64,000 bases of DNA from Ziziphus jujuba (Eukaryota > Streptophyta > Magnoliopsida > Rosales > Rhamnaceae), in NCBI RefSeq assembly GCF_031755915.1, contig NC_083382.1, positions 28,186,001 to 28,250,000 of the forward strand. The letters run 5' to 3'. Shown here in pieces: positions 45,414 to 57,454 of the stretch (within the stretch, counting starts at the first letter, position 1; each line of letters opens with the position of its first letter). The translations under genes and the position numbers were made by a program. The notes below the pieces were generated by a model. The model made no database searches. It saw only the letters and a list, made by a program, of their open reading frames with translations, and was not told the DNA's origin.

Positions 45414-46953
45414 TTCATTCTCTGCATAGGCAGTTGAAGGGACCAGCCAATTACTTATGCAAAAAGCTGTCGTCCTATATATAATAAATAATCGGTCTGT
45501 AAACTCGTAACATATTACGGGAAGAACCTATACGGTACGGGCTTTGATGGTAGTTTATGGATGAAAACTGGTGCAGTGTCCTCTTTTTTCTATCTTTCAG
45601 TTACTGTTAGAGTGTGTTGTTTGTCGTAGCTTTTCTATTTTCCTTGTTGCTAGCTCTGCTGTCTTAAAAGTTGACTCGATGTCTGTTTTGTATCACCATT
45701 ATCAGCTATAACGGATAAGACTGTTTGAACAGGCACTTATATATATACTCCTACTCTTCCCATGGTATCTATCTGCCTTGAGCTTTGAAATGCTTGATTG
45801 TGTCTTTTTTCCCGACTTATAATGCTTTCTATTAATCTATTAGCCAAAACCACACCGTAAAACTACTAAAACTTCTAGGGAACCATAACGTAACTTATGA
45901 CATCTCCTCAACTAGACAACCACCCTCTTGCATAATCTACTGGTGACCTTATGATCTTTGTCAGCATTTTCAGTTCTCAATAATAGCTTGTTAATGCAAG
46001 AAAAGAGAACCTTTTTTCTTAAATTTCTTTTTGTACCAAAATATATCAAATCCATCTGGGACACATTTATTCCAGTAAAAGTTATAGTCCTTTGTAAAGC
46101 AATAATCACCAAAATCAAACCAGAAGAATATGATGTCCAACAGGGCAGAGCTAGCAGCAGCATCCAAATTAGTCAACAATTCCATTTAGGTCCTACCATG
46201 TGCATGTTCTAAACATGCTCTGCTCCACATCATTGCAAATCTAGGCATCTATTGTAATGGGCCGTGTGCACTACCATTTTGCTTTATTTCAATATCTATA
46301 TTGATAATGGATAAAAATATTTTATTAATTTGCAATAATACCTGGACTAATCAAAGAGCTCCTAGCTGTGGGTATGTAGATGGCCACGAAGCAAGAAGTG
46401 GTCTGTCCAGGAAAAAATTCGTTAAAAACTACAATCTCCAAAGTTCAACTTTGCCAACAAGTCCCCGTGGTTTTACTCATTAATGAAATGTACCCGCCAA
46501 GTGAATCCTGATTTTTATTTATTTATTTTTGAGAGAGTATAAATCCCTAATTTTTTTTAAGTGAATGGTTTCGTTTGCTTTTAATTGTATTTTGTTAATG
46601 GTGCTCAATGGTGGTTTAAGAATTTGTTTTGGAAGGGAAAGAGTATTTAAAAATTCATTTATTATTATTGATAACACAAAATATTTTTTTGTGGAATATG
46701 TATATCTAACACAAAGTAGTTCCATTATTATTTACTAGTTCAATATCTACACATATTATTGTTCATTATAAACACATATCATGTTTTATTTTCACTTAAG
46801 ATTACTGCACTATTCTATCAATCCATGGAGAGCCCATATGTCGACATAGATAATTTGGGAGATATCTCCAAAAAAAACAAAATATATGTATATATATACA
46901 TAAATATATTTATTTGACATCAAAACAAGAAACAAAAGTGCGTACAAAAGAGC
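45414..46953. other. Flank between GARP pseudogene and S1'
   Basis: This matches 16269-17745. It has ~78 extra bp at about 45,632-45,709, flanked by the repeat AGCT, which copy 1 lacks. Confidence 0.6.
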
Positions 46954-47996
46954 TTAAGCATCCAGGAGAGGGTCAAGCTGGGCTCCAACAAAAAACGCCA
47001 TCCAATGACTCTCTTTTCTTGTCATAAACAAGAAAGCGTGATCAACCACAAAGCTTGGAGTAGGAATTCTGGCTCTTCTTTCACGACGTTCAACAGCAAT
47101 AGTGCTAGAAACGGCTGCAGTCCCTTTCTCATTCACTTCAATATGGGACTTTGTGGAATATATCTGAAACATGAAGTCTATCACTGTTGGGACTGTCTAC
47201 TATTTCTGTAAGCTCCCCTGCCTCAAATGGTAGTATTTAGCCCCATTTCCTTCTGCATGCTTTTCAAAGCTTCGAACACGAATGAGAATTTGAACTTTGG
47301 AATCCAAAAATCAGATAGATTCTTTTGATACATCTTAAATATTTGATTTAGAAAATTAGGATCTATGAGCTAAATGTCTGGACTAGGTTGAGGAGATCAT
47401 CATTCTCATCCGGAAGGAAAAAAGTACATGGAAATTTTTTTGGCCATATTGACCACTTTGGTAAGGAACTTGAACAACTTTGTAACCATCAAATGATCCG
47501 TGGAGGATATATATATCTTACAGTTTTCCCATTTAGAAGAGGAAAGTCTCGAAGTTGAGACGCTATGAGGGATCGAATTTCTGATCCCATGCTCCTTTAA
47601 AATAGAGTGCATAGGCAAGAACAAGCACAGTTTTGAAGTATCCAATTGGGAGGAGATGTTTGATTAGTCTTTTTGATCTAGCCAAGCACCATTGACAAAG
47701 GACAGAAGTGGACCTCCTACGAGGTTCTCATCTGGGGATGCAACAGTGCTGAGAATCTTCGAAGACAACCGATTTAAATCATTAACATTGGTTGATCCTA
47801 AAAAGTGAAGAAGCTGTTGCAGAGTTTGGCCTTTTGAGCCTGCAGCAATCAAGCTTAGCATAACATATAGGGATAAAGGAGAGGCCGCAAAATTGGAGCC
47901 CTTTGGAGCTACCTTTTCTAGTATCTGGTTTGTCAACATCAAACACAAGTCTATGTTGAAGGGGGCACTGGTGTTTGACGGTGGTGAGTTCTCCAT
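46954..47996 (-). pseudogene. Serpin pseudogene S1' (copy of S1)
   Basis: The ATG is at 47994-47996. Exon 1 is open here for 110 codons to WLDQKD, with none of the 1-bp changes seen in S1. It has the same internal deletion joining exon 1 to frameshifted exon 2, so that deletion predates the duplication. The last exon-2 portion is open (46954-47184), with the hinge changed to EKGTAAVSST and loop IAVERRERRARIPTPSF. Confidence 0.87.
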
Positions 47997-48689
47997 TTTG
48001 ATTACCAAAAAGCTTTTGATCTTTGTCTTGTGATGATCAACTTCTTGAATATAGGGGGAGAAGAATGAAAACTTCTAGGAAAGTTATTGATTAGAGCCTT
48101 CTTTTTATTTTTTATTTTGCTTTGTTTTGTTTTGTCCTACTGGGACCTCTGAACACCTTTGTACATAGCATTTTACTTTATCTACAGATAGCTCACCTTG
48201 TCCCAAAAAATAAGTAGATAAGTAAATAAAGGCATAACAAATTGAGTTTTGTATTTCGCAAATTTTAAGTTCATAAATTTGATCTCCTCACTTTTCCTAT
48301 TTTCGAAAGGGACAATATTGAGGGGCTATGTTTTGCTTGTAGAATCACCAGCTGGAAAATCCGATAAAAGAACAAAAAACATAAAATTACAAATGGACAA
48401 AACAAAAAGAAGACATTGAAATTAACAAATATTCATTCTAGTAAGTGTACATTGAAATTAACAAATATTCATTCTAGTAAGTGTACATCCCCTTTCCGTG
48501 TAAGCTTCTTAATAGAGTAGAAAGAAATCATACCATAGATTCGAACTCAAGACCTCACAATCACCAAAGTTTTGATACCAATGCCAAATTAATTAACATC
48601 TATTTCAAAAACTTAGGCTAATAAAAAGTTGATCCAAAAGTAAATTTTTATATAAGTTGTAGCTTATTTATAAATATCTACAACATGTC

Positions 48690-49190
48690 TTAAGCATCCA
48701 GGAGAGAATTGAGCATGGCTCCAACAAAGAAAATCATGCCATGAGTTTCTTCTCTTATCATAAACAAAAAAAATGATGGTCTGCAACAAAGCTTCGTATT
48801 GGAAATGTAGAACGACAATGTAAACCTCGAACAGAAGTGCTTGCTGCAGCTTCTGTCCCTTCCTCATTTACTTTAATATAAAGACTTATGCAGTATATCT
48901 GAATCATAAAGCTCGTGACCACTATTATCTCTCTCAACCATTTCTGTCATCTCCACAGGCTCGTATGGTGATTTAAGCCCCCAATTTCCTTCATGGTTTC
49001 AGAAGCTTCAAGCTCAAAATGGAACTTAAATTTTGGAATCCAAAAATAAGACATACCTTCTAACCCTATCTTGAATTATTGTTGATTAGAAAGCTGGGAT
49101 TGAGTTTAACCATTTGGATTAGATTTGGCACACCGTCTTTCTCATTTGGAAGGAAAAAGTACATGCAAAACTTCCCGGCATCTTGACCAT
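48690..49190 (-). pseudogene. Serpin exon-2 remnant S2'
   Basis: Copy of S2 with the same broken frame. The hinge reads [12 protein letters not shown] (an A-to-S change) and the loop RGLHCRSTF. A short duplication (ACATTGAAATTAACAAATATTC, about 48,412-48,472) lies in its upstream flank. Confidence 0.78.
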
Positions 49191-49200
49191 TTAGAAGGTG

Positions 49201-49795
49201 AGGAGCGGTTGAGCACAGCTCAAACAAAGAAAACCATGCCATGAGTGTCTTCTCTGATCATATATATGGAAAGGATGGCCTGCCCCAAAGCTTAGTGTTA
49301 CAATACTATGACAGCATCCCAAGCATAAAGCACTAGCACTTGCTGCTTCCGTCCCTTCCTCATTATTTTCAATAAAAGACTTATGGAATATATCTGAAAC
49401 ATACAGTTTTTTACTCTCCTAACTCTTAACTACCATTTCAGTGAGCTCACCTGGGCTGAAAATTAGTTTAAAATTAGTTTAAGCCCCATTTCCTCCATGG
49501 TTTTTGAAGGATCAAACTCGAAACAGACCTTAAATTTTGGGATATAAAATCGGGGGTGTCCGCTAACCTCAGCTTGAATCGTTGATTCAAGAATCCAGGA
49601 TTGAGTTTAACTGTTTGGAAGTAAAAATGTACATGGAAAATTTTTTAGCATCTTGACCAGTTTGGCAGGGAATTTGAAGCACTTTATAACCATCAAATGA
49701 TCCATAGAGATGGTTTAAGAATCTTGGAGAGGTCATGAAGGGAACTTTAACAGTTTGTCCATTAAGAAGGTGAAATTCTCTAAGTTGACTCAACC
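49201..49795 (-). pseudogene. Serpin exon-2 remnant S3'
   Basis: Copy of S3 with loop cysteines conserved and frameshifts shared. It differs by small indels such as an extra AAAATTAGTTT near 49,470. Confidence 0.75.
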
Positions 49796-49905
49796 TTAAC
49801 ATTATTAAAATACAAATATTTATACCAAAACAAGAAAACAATTTCTTCCCAACACCCTAATTCAACATATATAAGACACAGTTTTATAACATTTCCTGAT
49901 CAACC

Positions 49906-51560
49906 TTAAGCATCCAGTAGAGGGTTGAGCACGGCTCCAACAAAAAACACCATTCCATGAGTTTCTTCTCTTATCATAAACATGAAAGGATGATCAGCTA
50001 CAAAGCTTGGGGTTGGAAATGTGGCACAGAGGAAACGAAAAGCGGCAGCAGTGCTGGCTGCGGCTTCGGTCCCTTCCTCATTCACTTCAATATGGGACTT
50101 ATGGAATATATCTGAAACATAAAGTCTATCACTGTTGGGACTATCTACCATTTCTGTCAGCTCCCCTGCCTCAAATGGTAGTTTGAACCCCATTTCCTTC
50201 ATGCTTTTCGAAGCTTCCAACTCAAATGAGAATTTGAATTTTGGAATCCAAAATCAGGGAGATCCTCTAACCACAGCTTAAATTGTTGATTTAAGAAACC
50301 GGGATTGAATTTAATCTTTTGGATTAGATTGTGCAGGCCATCTCTTTCATCTGGAAGGAAAAAGTATATGGAAAATTTACGGGCATCTTGACCCCTTTGG
50401 TAAGGAATTTGAAGCACTTTATAACCATCAAATAATCCATAAAGATGGCGCATATATCTATGAGCGGTCATGAATGGAACTTGAAGAGTTTGCCCATTTA
50501 GAAGGTGAAAATCTCGAAGTTGAGTCGATGAGGGGTCGAATTTCTGATCCCATGCGCCTTTAAAATAGAGTGCATTTGCAAGCACAAGTGCTGTATCACT
50601 TTTGAGGGATCCAGTTGGGAGAAGATCTTTGATTAGCCTCTTGGTTGCTGCTTCAGCCCAGGAATTCACTTGTTTCACTACCTCTTCAGCCTTCAATGAT
50701 GATAAAATTAAAACTAAGTCATAAATTCAAATGCTGCACCAATGAAAAGGTTAGAGATATGTCTCATAGAAACAGATAATATATATACATATGTTAGAGT
50801 TGATGATCCGAATTCTTGTTGACTCTATCTGAAAAGCTCGCAGGTGCGACCTGTTTGGTGAAAATTATTTTGAGGAAAAATTTGGGGCTCTGTGGTGATA
50901 CAAACCTTTCCAATTTTAAAGGTTATCCCATCCGTACAATATATATATATATATATATATTTTTCGAAGGTTTTCGGATATATAGAATATTTGCCGCTTT
51001 ATTGCTCATTTTTTGTACTGATCTTTAGATAAAAGTTTGACTCTCTTTGTTTGTAATTTTTTTCCGTTAAGGATTTTCCATGTAAATATGTGTGTTCTGA
51101 TTTTATTCTTCTATTGCTATTGTTTTGTTCTATTTTTTATAACAACATATATTACCTTGGTTACAAAGTCCACGCTTTTGAGCTCAGCGTTGTAAGAACC
51201 TTTGACAATCTCTTCAAAAGATGACTTCAAAGTGAACCTTTGATCGAGCCAAGCACCATTGACAAAGGATAGAAGCGGACCACCTGCAACGTTCTCAGCC
51301 AAGGATGCGAGATTGATAACCTTCGAAGACAATAGATTAAGATCACCAACACTGGTTGATCCCAAAAAGTAAAGAAGTTGTTGCAGAGTTTGGCCTTTTG
51401 ATCCTGCAGCAATCAAGCTTAGCATAATATGTAAGGATAAAGGAGAGGCCACAAAATTGTTGCCCTTTGCAGCTTCATTTTCCAAAATTTGGTTTGTGAA
51501 AAGCAAACAGAAGTCAGTGTTGAAGAGGGTATTTGTGTTTGATTCTGGTGAGTGCTCCAT
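49906..51560 (-). pseudogene. Serpin S4' (single frameshift)
   Basis: Exon 1 is 51156-51560 (135 codons, MEHSPESN) and exon 2 is 49906-50690. The gene is complete and lacks both the Copia insertion and the TAG found in S4. One A is missing from a run of A in the WIPKFKF region (about 50,250: CCAAAATC against CCAAAAATC), shifting the frame two-thirds through exon 2. Downstream the hinge [10 protein letters not shown], the loop AAAFRFLCATFPTPS and FVADHPF are intact in the shifted frame. A sequencing or assembly error in the homopolymer would restore a normal reading, so the pseudogene call depends on one base. Confidence 0.8.
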
Positions 51561-52498
51561 TAATGTGATGATCGAAAATCCAGCTACCTTTTGATGTTTG
51601 TCCTATAATATCGTTTGTGATTATCAACTGGCCATATATAGGGGTAGAAGGATGAAGATTTCGAAGAAAGTTGAAAGGTATTATTTTCTGTTTCATTTTT
51701 TCGTATTGGAGACGTGGAACACTATCAATTGTTGTTTACATTGGAGTTTGGATGATAATTTTGTAGCATATATATGCGTATGAGTTTGACTAAATATTAA
51801 TTAATTTAATTGGCATTTACTTCATCAACAAGATAGCCTCATCTGCCAGCTGCTTTATTTTATTTTTAGGTGGCTTTCTCTGTTGTATGTTTCCCCTATC
51901 CCATAGACAATAAAATTTTCTATTAAAAGATAATCTTAATTAAGTTCATAAAAGTGTATGCCTGCTGTCTTAAGTGTGCTGTTTGGTAAGAGGCTTTGGT
52001 TATTCTTTTTCGCTATTTTTTATTTAATTTTATGCAATTTACTTACTTTAAAAGTTTTTTATTTATTTGTTTTTATCATTGCTTACTTTAAATGTTTATT
52101 AGTTAATATTCGTTTAAAATTTTTAAAGTATCTCAAACTAACAAGCTATCAAATGAAATCTAGCATTTTTTTTAAATGCCTTTTTTTAATAAATTGAGAA
52201 AGGAAATTTTAGTGCCAAGCAAATCCACACGCATAGCTGTTACTAATTCATATTTATTGACTTTTTTTCTTTTCCTTAAAAAGGAGTAAAAACAATGATT
52301 TTTATTCAAATTTCCCCCAAAAAAAAGTGACTTTTTTAAACATGCAGAAATCAAGCTTAGCATATTATATGTGTAAGATGTGCGTAAAGGAGAGGCCACA
52401 GAATATTGCCTACCTAGCTAATGATAGGCTAGAGCCCGGAGGTTCAAATAGGTAAATGTCTCCTTGTATATTCAAATAGGTAAATGTCTCCTTGTATA
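51561..52498. other. S4' upstream flank and deletion breakpoint
   Basis: This matches 27826-28745, including the orphan exon-1 fragment at about 52,340-52,410. It ends in a 28-bp direct repeat (52,443-52,498) at the S5 deletion junction. Confidence 0.7.
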
Positions 52499-52737
52499 TT
52501 CGAAGACAACAGATTTAGATCACCAACACTAGTTGATCCTAAAAAATGAAGAAGCTGTTGCAGAGTTTGGCCTTTTGAGCCTGCAGCAATCAAGCTTAGC
52601 ATGACATGTAAGGATAATGGAGAGGCCACGAAATTTGAGCCCTTTGGAGCTTCGTTTTCAAGTATTTGGCTTGTCAACCGCAAACAGAAGTCTGTGTTGA
52701 AGAGGGCACTGGTGTTTGATTGTGGTGAGTTCTCCAT
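52499..52737 (-). pseudogene. Serpin S5' (5' fragment of exon 1)
   Basis: Only the first ~79 codons of exon 1 remain (ATG at 52735-52737, MENSPQSN to LNLLSS). The rest of exon 1, the intron and all of exon 2 are absent. The break joins sequence equal to 28,745 with sequence equal to 30,341 of copy 1, a deletion of about 1.6 kb. Confidence 0.92.
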
Positions 52738-53467
52738 TTTGATTACCAAAAGGCTTTTGATATTTTGTCTTGTGATTGTTAACTCGTTATATATAGGGGC
52801 AGAAAAATGAAAAATTCTAGGTAAGCTGATTGATTAGGGACGTTTTATTTTGTCTTATTGGGAGGTGTGAGCCCGTACACGTTGCATAATTGCATTGGAA
52901 AGTTTACTTCGTCAACAAGATAGCTCACCTTGTCCCAATATATACTTCATCAACAAGATAGCTCGCCTTGTCCCAATATATATATATATATTTCCTCTCC
53001 AAGGCATAACAAATGAAGTTTCGTATTTCACAAATTTTAAATCCATAAAAATGAAAATTGTTTTAACCGGTTACTTATTTTATAAAAACACGTTGCTTTT
53101 CATTCCATTGCTAGCAAAAGTCCCTGCAGACAAAAAGAAGAATCTTTGCAAAAAATTCCTATTAAGATATGTAAGGATGGAAATTTGATCACCTCACTTT
53201 TCCTATTTTCGAAAGGGACAATATTGGGGGGCTCTGTTTTCTTTGTAGAATCACCAGCGATACAAGCTGACAAGTGACAAGAACACAAAGGTCTCCACCC
53301 ATTGAAAATGAATAAAGAACAAAAAATAGCATTACAAAAGAACAAAACAAAAGTAAACATTAAAGTTAACATATATTGATAATAAGGAGGGTCCAAAATG
53401 TGTATATTCCCTTCATGTAGTATATTTTTTCAATAGTAGTTTTATCCATAAACATCTACAATTTGTC
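52738..53467. other. S5' upstream / S6' downstream flank
   Basis: Non-coding. It retains the TATA-like element (about 52,787-52,797), now driving nothing complete. A short repeat (AACAAGATAGCTC) is duplicated at about 52,915 and 52,951. Confidence 0.55.
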
Positions 53468-54763
53468 TTAAGCATCCAGAAGAGGATTGAGCACGGCTCC
53501 AACAAAGAAAATGATGCCAAGAGTTTCTTCTCTTATCATAAACAAAAAAGGATGGTCTGCAACAAAGCTTTGAGATGGAATGCTAGCACGGGAACGTAGA
53601 CCTCGAACAGCAGTGCTTGCTGCAGCTTCTGTTCCTTCCTCATTTACTTCAATATAAGACTTATGCAATATATCTGAAACATAAAGCCCATGATCACTAT
53701 TACCTCTCTCAACCATTTCTGTCATCTCCCCCGGCTCAAATGATAGTTTAAGCCCCATTTCCTTCATGGTTTCTGAAGCTTCGAACTGAAAACAGAATTT
53801 AAATTTTGGAATCCAGAAATCAGACATATTTTCTAACCCTATCTTGAATTGTTGATTCAAGAAACCGGAATTGAGTTTAACCATTTGGATTAGATTTGGC
53901 AGACCGTCTTTCTCATTTGGAAGGAAAAAGTACATGGAAAACTTCCGGGCATCTTGACCACTTTGGTATGGAATTTGAACTAGCTTATATCCATCGAAGG
54001 ATCTGTATAGACGGCGTCTATGTGTCTGAGTGGACATGAAAGAAACTTGAACAATTTGTCCATTGAGAAGGTGAAAGTCCCTTTGTTGAGTCATTGATGG
54101 GTCAAATTTTAAATCCCACGCTCCTTTAAAGTAGAGTGCATTTGCAAGAACAAAGACAGTCTCTCTGTCCGGCCATCTAGCGGGGAGTAGTTGTTTGATT
54201 AGTCCTTTTGTTGCTACTTCAACCCACAAATTCACCTCTTCTACCACTTTTTCAGCCTGATCAAATCAAATGAAAATCATTATAAGTTAAGCTAGCTAGA
54301 TATATGTATGTGTGTACGTAATATATATATATATATGTATATATGCTATGCTATATACCTTGGCTACAAAGTCTACGCTTTTGAGCTCAGCTTTGTAAGA
54401 TGTTTTGGCAATCTCTTGGAAGGATGACTTCAAAGTAAACCTTCTATCGATCCAAGCTCCATTGACAAAGGACAGAAGTGGACCACCTGCAAGGCTCTCA
54501 GCCGGGGATGCAAGATTGATAATCTTTGAAGCTAACAGATTTAGATCATGAATACTTGTTGATCCCAAAAAGTGAAGAAGCTGCTGCAGAGTTTGGCCTT
54601 TTGTACCTGCAGCGATTAAGCTTAACATAACATGTAATGATAAAGGAGAAGCCACAAAATTGGAGCCATTTGAAGCTTCATTTTCTAAAATCTGGTTTGT
54701 CAACTGCAAACAGAAGTCTGTGTTGAAGAGGGTGGTAGTGTTTGATTGAGTTGAGTTCTCCAT
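53468..54763 (-). CDS. Serpin S6', intact (397 aa)
   Basis: Exon 1 is 54359-54763 and exon 2 is 53468-54256, with a 102-bp GT/AG intron of phase 0. The reading frames and lengths equal those of S6. Amino-acid differences are few, but one falls in the reactive loop: AVRGLRSRASIPSQS here against AVRGPRSRASIPSQS in S6. Others include LSFEPGEM for LPFEPGEM, NEKDGL for NKKDGL, and THRR for RCRR. The hinge [10 protein letters not shown] and FVADHPF are unchanged. The Pro-to-Leu change gives a Leu-Arg-Ser site like the LR motif of the Arabidopsis AtSerpin1 type. If this block is a second haplotype, S6' is an allele of S6. Confidence 0.92.
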
Positions 54764-55621
54764 TTTGATGATCAAAAAGCTTTTTGACCTTTGTCTTGTA
54801 ATAATATTTATGAGTAGAAGAATGAAAAATTCCAGGAAAGTTGATGAGAGAAATTTGTTGTTGTTGTTGTTGTTGTTTTTTTTTTTTTTTTGGGTTGTCA
54901 AATGGTGAATAGCATTTATTTCATCAACAAGATAACTCCGCCTGTTGTCGAGCCACAACAAATGAAGTTTTGTATTTTACAAATTTTAAATTCATAAAAA
55001 TAACTTTTATTAACCTATCACTTATTTTATAAAAACATGTCGTTTTCATTTCAAAAGAAACATTCTCTCACTTCCAACAAATGGTGATGCAAGATTATTA
55101 CTGCCAAAAGCAAGCCCAAGTCCCTGTTAAAAAGGGTGGTATTTGATATTTGTCTAAACGGCTCCATTTGATCACCAAAAGCTTTTTATCTTTGCACCTA
55201 CTATATAGGGGCTATGTTTGTTTCTAACTTCATATAACATTAACACAGACTACAAAGAAATACTGGAAAAATCTTATGCCCTCAAAAACTTTTTATTTTA
55301 TTTTTATTAGCTATAGATATGACCTCAAGGCAATTAAATATTTTGTTTTCCATTGCCATTGGAATTTTGCTTTTGATCCAAAAAGAGAGAAGGATGTTTT
55401 ATTCATAACTTTTTATCTTTGCACCTACTATATATTGTTATTACTATAATTTTTACGACTACTAATATATGCTATACACCCTTATTTTTTCTAGTTGAGG
55501 CAACATGAGGGGCTATGTTTGTTCTAACTTCATAAAACATTAACACAGACTACAAAGAAATACTGGAAAAATCTTATGCCGTCAAAAACTTTTTATTTTA
55601 TTTTTATTAGCTATAAATATG
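54764..55621. other. S6' upstream flank with a local duplication
   Basis: This contains the orphan exon-1 start fragment (about 55,075-55,170) and two versions of a ~210-bp piece (about 55,207-55,410 and 55,510-55,620; GGGGCTATGTTTGTT...GCTATAxATATGACC). No gene. Confidence 0.6.
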
Positions 55622-55794
55622 ACCAGCATTAAGTTCGATTTTACTGAACTCGAAACAGAGTTTAAGTTTTGGAATCTGAAAAAGAGGGAGATCCTCATAC
55701 CCCAAGAGATACCGTTGATGGAACAAACCAGCATTAAGTTCGATTTTTTGGATTACATTAACGAGACCATCTTTCTCATTTGGAAGGAAAACAG
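55622..55794 (-). pseudogene. Serpin remnant S7' (rearranged fragment)
   Basis: Only a short exon-2 stretch next to C2 is kept. The piece CCAGCATTAAGTTCGATTTT occurs twice (55,622 and 55,729), and the hinge and loop part of S7 is gone. The C2 LTR follows at 55795. Confidence 0.75.
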
Positions 55795-56338
55795 TGTTAG
55801 TTGTGATTCAATTGAGAGGAGGTCAAACGTCAACGTTTCTTGTGGCTTTTGTTGTGAAACGGTGCCGTTGCACTTAAGAAGGTGGTTAAGATGAGTCAAA
55901 AAGTTAGTTTTCTGTTTTGGATATAAAGCTGCAGAAACAGAACCAATTTATTCATTCGATGAAGCTCTCGATCAAAAGCAACTTTCAGCTTCTTGTTCTT
56001 CTTTCTTTTCTGGTTGTAAACTTCTTTGTTCTCTGAGTTTATCATCTCTTTCTCTAGACTGATTAGGCCATTCTGGGTGAGTGGTTTTGTGAGAAAGTGA
56101 GAGGTTGTAAAAAGGGGTTTCAGGGGTGGTTTACTGGGTATAGATAACCATCACAGAGAAAGAGAAGTTGCTGTATTGATCATTGTTCGTTGTTCATAGT
56201 GCAAGAACTTCTTGGATGGAGTTCACCAAGGATGTAGATCTTTTCTAGATCGAACCTCGTAAAAACCTTGTGTGTTTTCTGTGTGTTTCTGTCTTTCTTG
56301 ATGCTGTGAATGGTTTTTCTGTATTGAGTTAATATTCA
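55795..56338 (+). repeat. 5' LTR of C2'
   Basis: 544 bp, collinear with 33927-34470, followed after TAG by the PBS. Confidence 0.8.
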
Positions 56339-56653
56339 ATAGTGGTATCAGAGCTGTTTCTACTACTCATTCACAAAAAAGAAACGTGGCCTACCATCTG
56401 TTTGAAGAAATTCCTGAGTGACGAACCAGAAGGCTTAATGGGGTCAAAGGTAGAGTTAGAGATCTTCAATGGAAAAGGAGACTTACTTTTATGGAGGCAG
56501 AAGATGAAAGCAGTCCTGGTGCAACAAAAAGTTGCCAAAGCCATAGATGGGTCTTTTCCAGAGAGTCTCACGGAAGAGCAGAGGAAAGACATGGATGAAA
56601 TTGCCTACAGCACTATAATTTTACATCTCTCTGACAGCGTATTAAGGAAGGTA

Positions 56654-57009
56654 GTGGAGACTTGGGATCTCAGCAGGAAATGCGAAGGTTGCTTAAAGCC
56701 GGCCGGCCGATAGGCGAAAGAGAATCAACTAGTTTAGTTCTTATCTGAGTAGGCTTATAATAGGGAATACTCTAACCCTGGGAACCGGGGCCTGGCCATC
56801 CTTCGTTTGCGGTCGACGTTTCGGCAAAGTTTGTCCGTCGACAGCTGAATGTTTCGATCTGGTTCGATTCATGGTCGCATCTGCAAACGTTTTCCCGTGG
56901 GCCGACGCCCCCGCCCCCCCCCCCCCCCCCAGTCCAGGCATTGATCTATATCACTTCAGAAGAGACTATATAAAAGTACTTACCTTCTCCTTGGTGAGTC
57001 GAAGTGGGA
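56654..57009. other. 356-bp GC-rich insertion of unknown origin
   Basis: Copy 1 reads straight from GGGAGGTA to AATGATTTTAAG (34,780-34,797), in frame with Copia gag. Copy 2 has 356 extra bases between them. The insert is GC-rich (CCGGCCGGCC, CGGTCGACG) and contains a run of 17 C (56914-56930). It has no clear target duplication or terminal repeats. It resembles organelle-derived (mitochondrial) DNA in composition, but I cannot confirm that. Confidence 0.75.
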
Positions 57010-57454
57010 AATGATTTTAAGACTACCTCTGAAATTTGGAGTAGATTTGAGTAATTATATTTGGTTAAATCATTGCCAAATAAAATATATTTGCTGGAAA
57101 AGTTCTTTGGTTTCAAGTTGAATCCAACAAAGGACTTAGAGGAGAATCTTGATGAGTTTAATAAATTGGGTTTGGATCTGGCCAACTGTAATGAAAAGTT
57201 CATTGGTGAACACCATGCTATGATTTTACTGAATTCTCTTCTGAATAGTTATAAGGATATTAAGAATGCAATTAAATATAGTAAAGAGATCTTAACTACA
57301 GATATTGTTATAAATTCTTTGAGAGCAAAAGAGCTGGAAATGAAAATTGAGAGGCCTGACACTAGTAGGGAAGGTCTGGTTACTAGAGGAAGAAATCCTA
57401 TTAGAAACTCGAAAGACTTTTAATAACAATTTTAGAGGAAAATCTAGAGATAAG

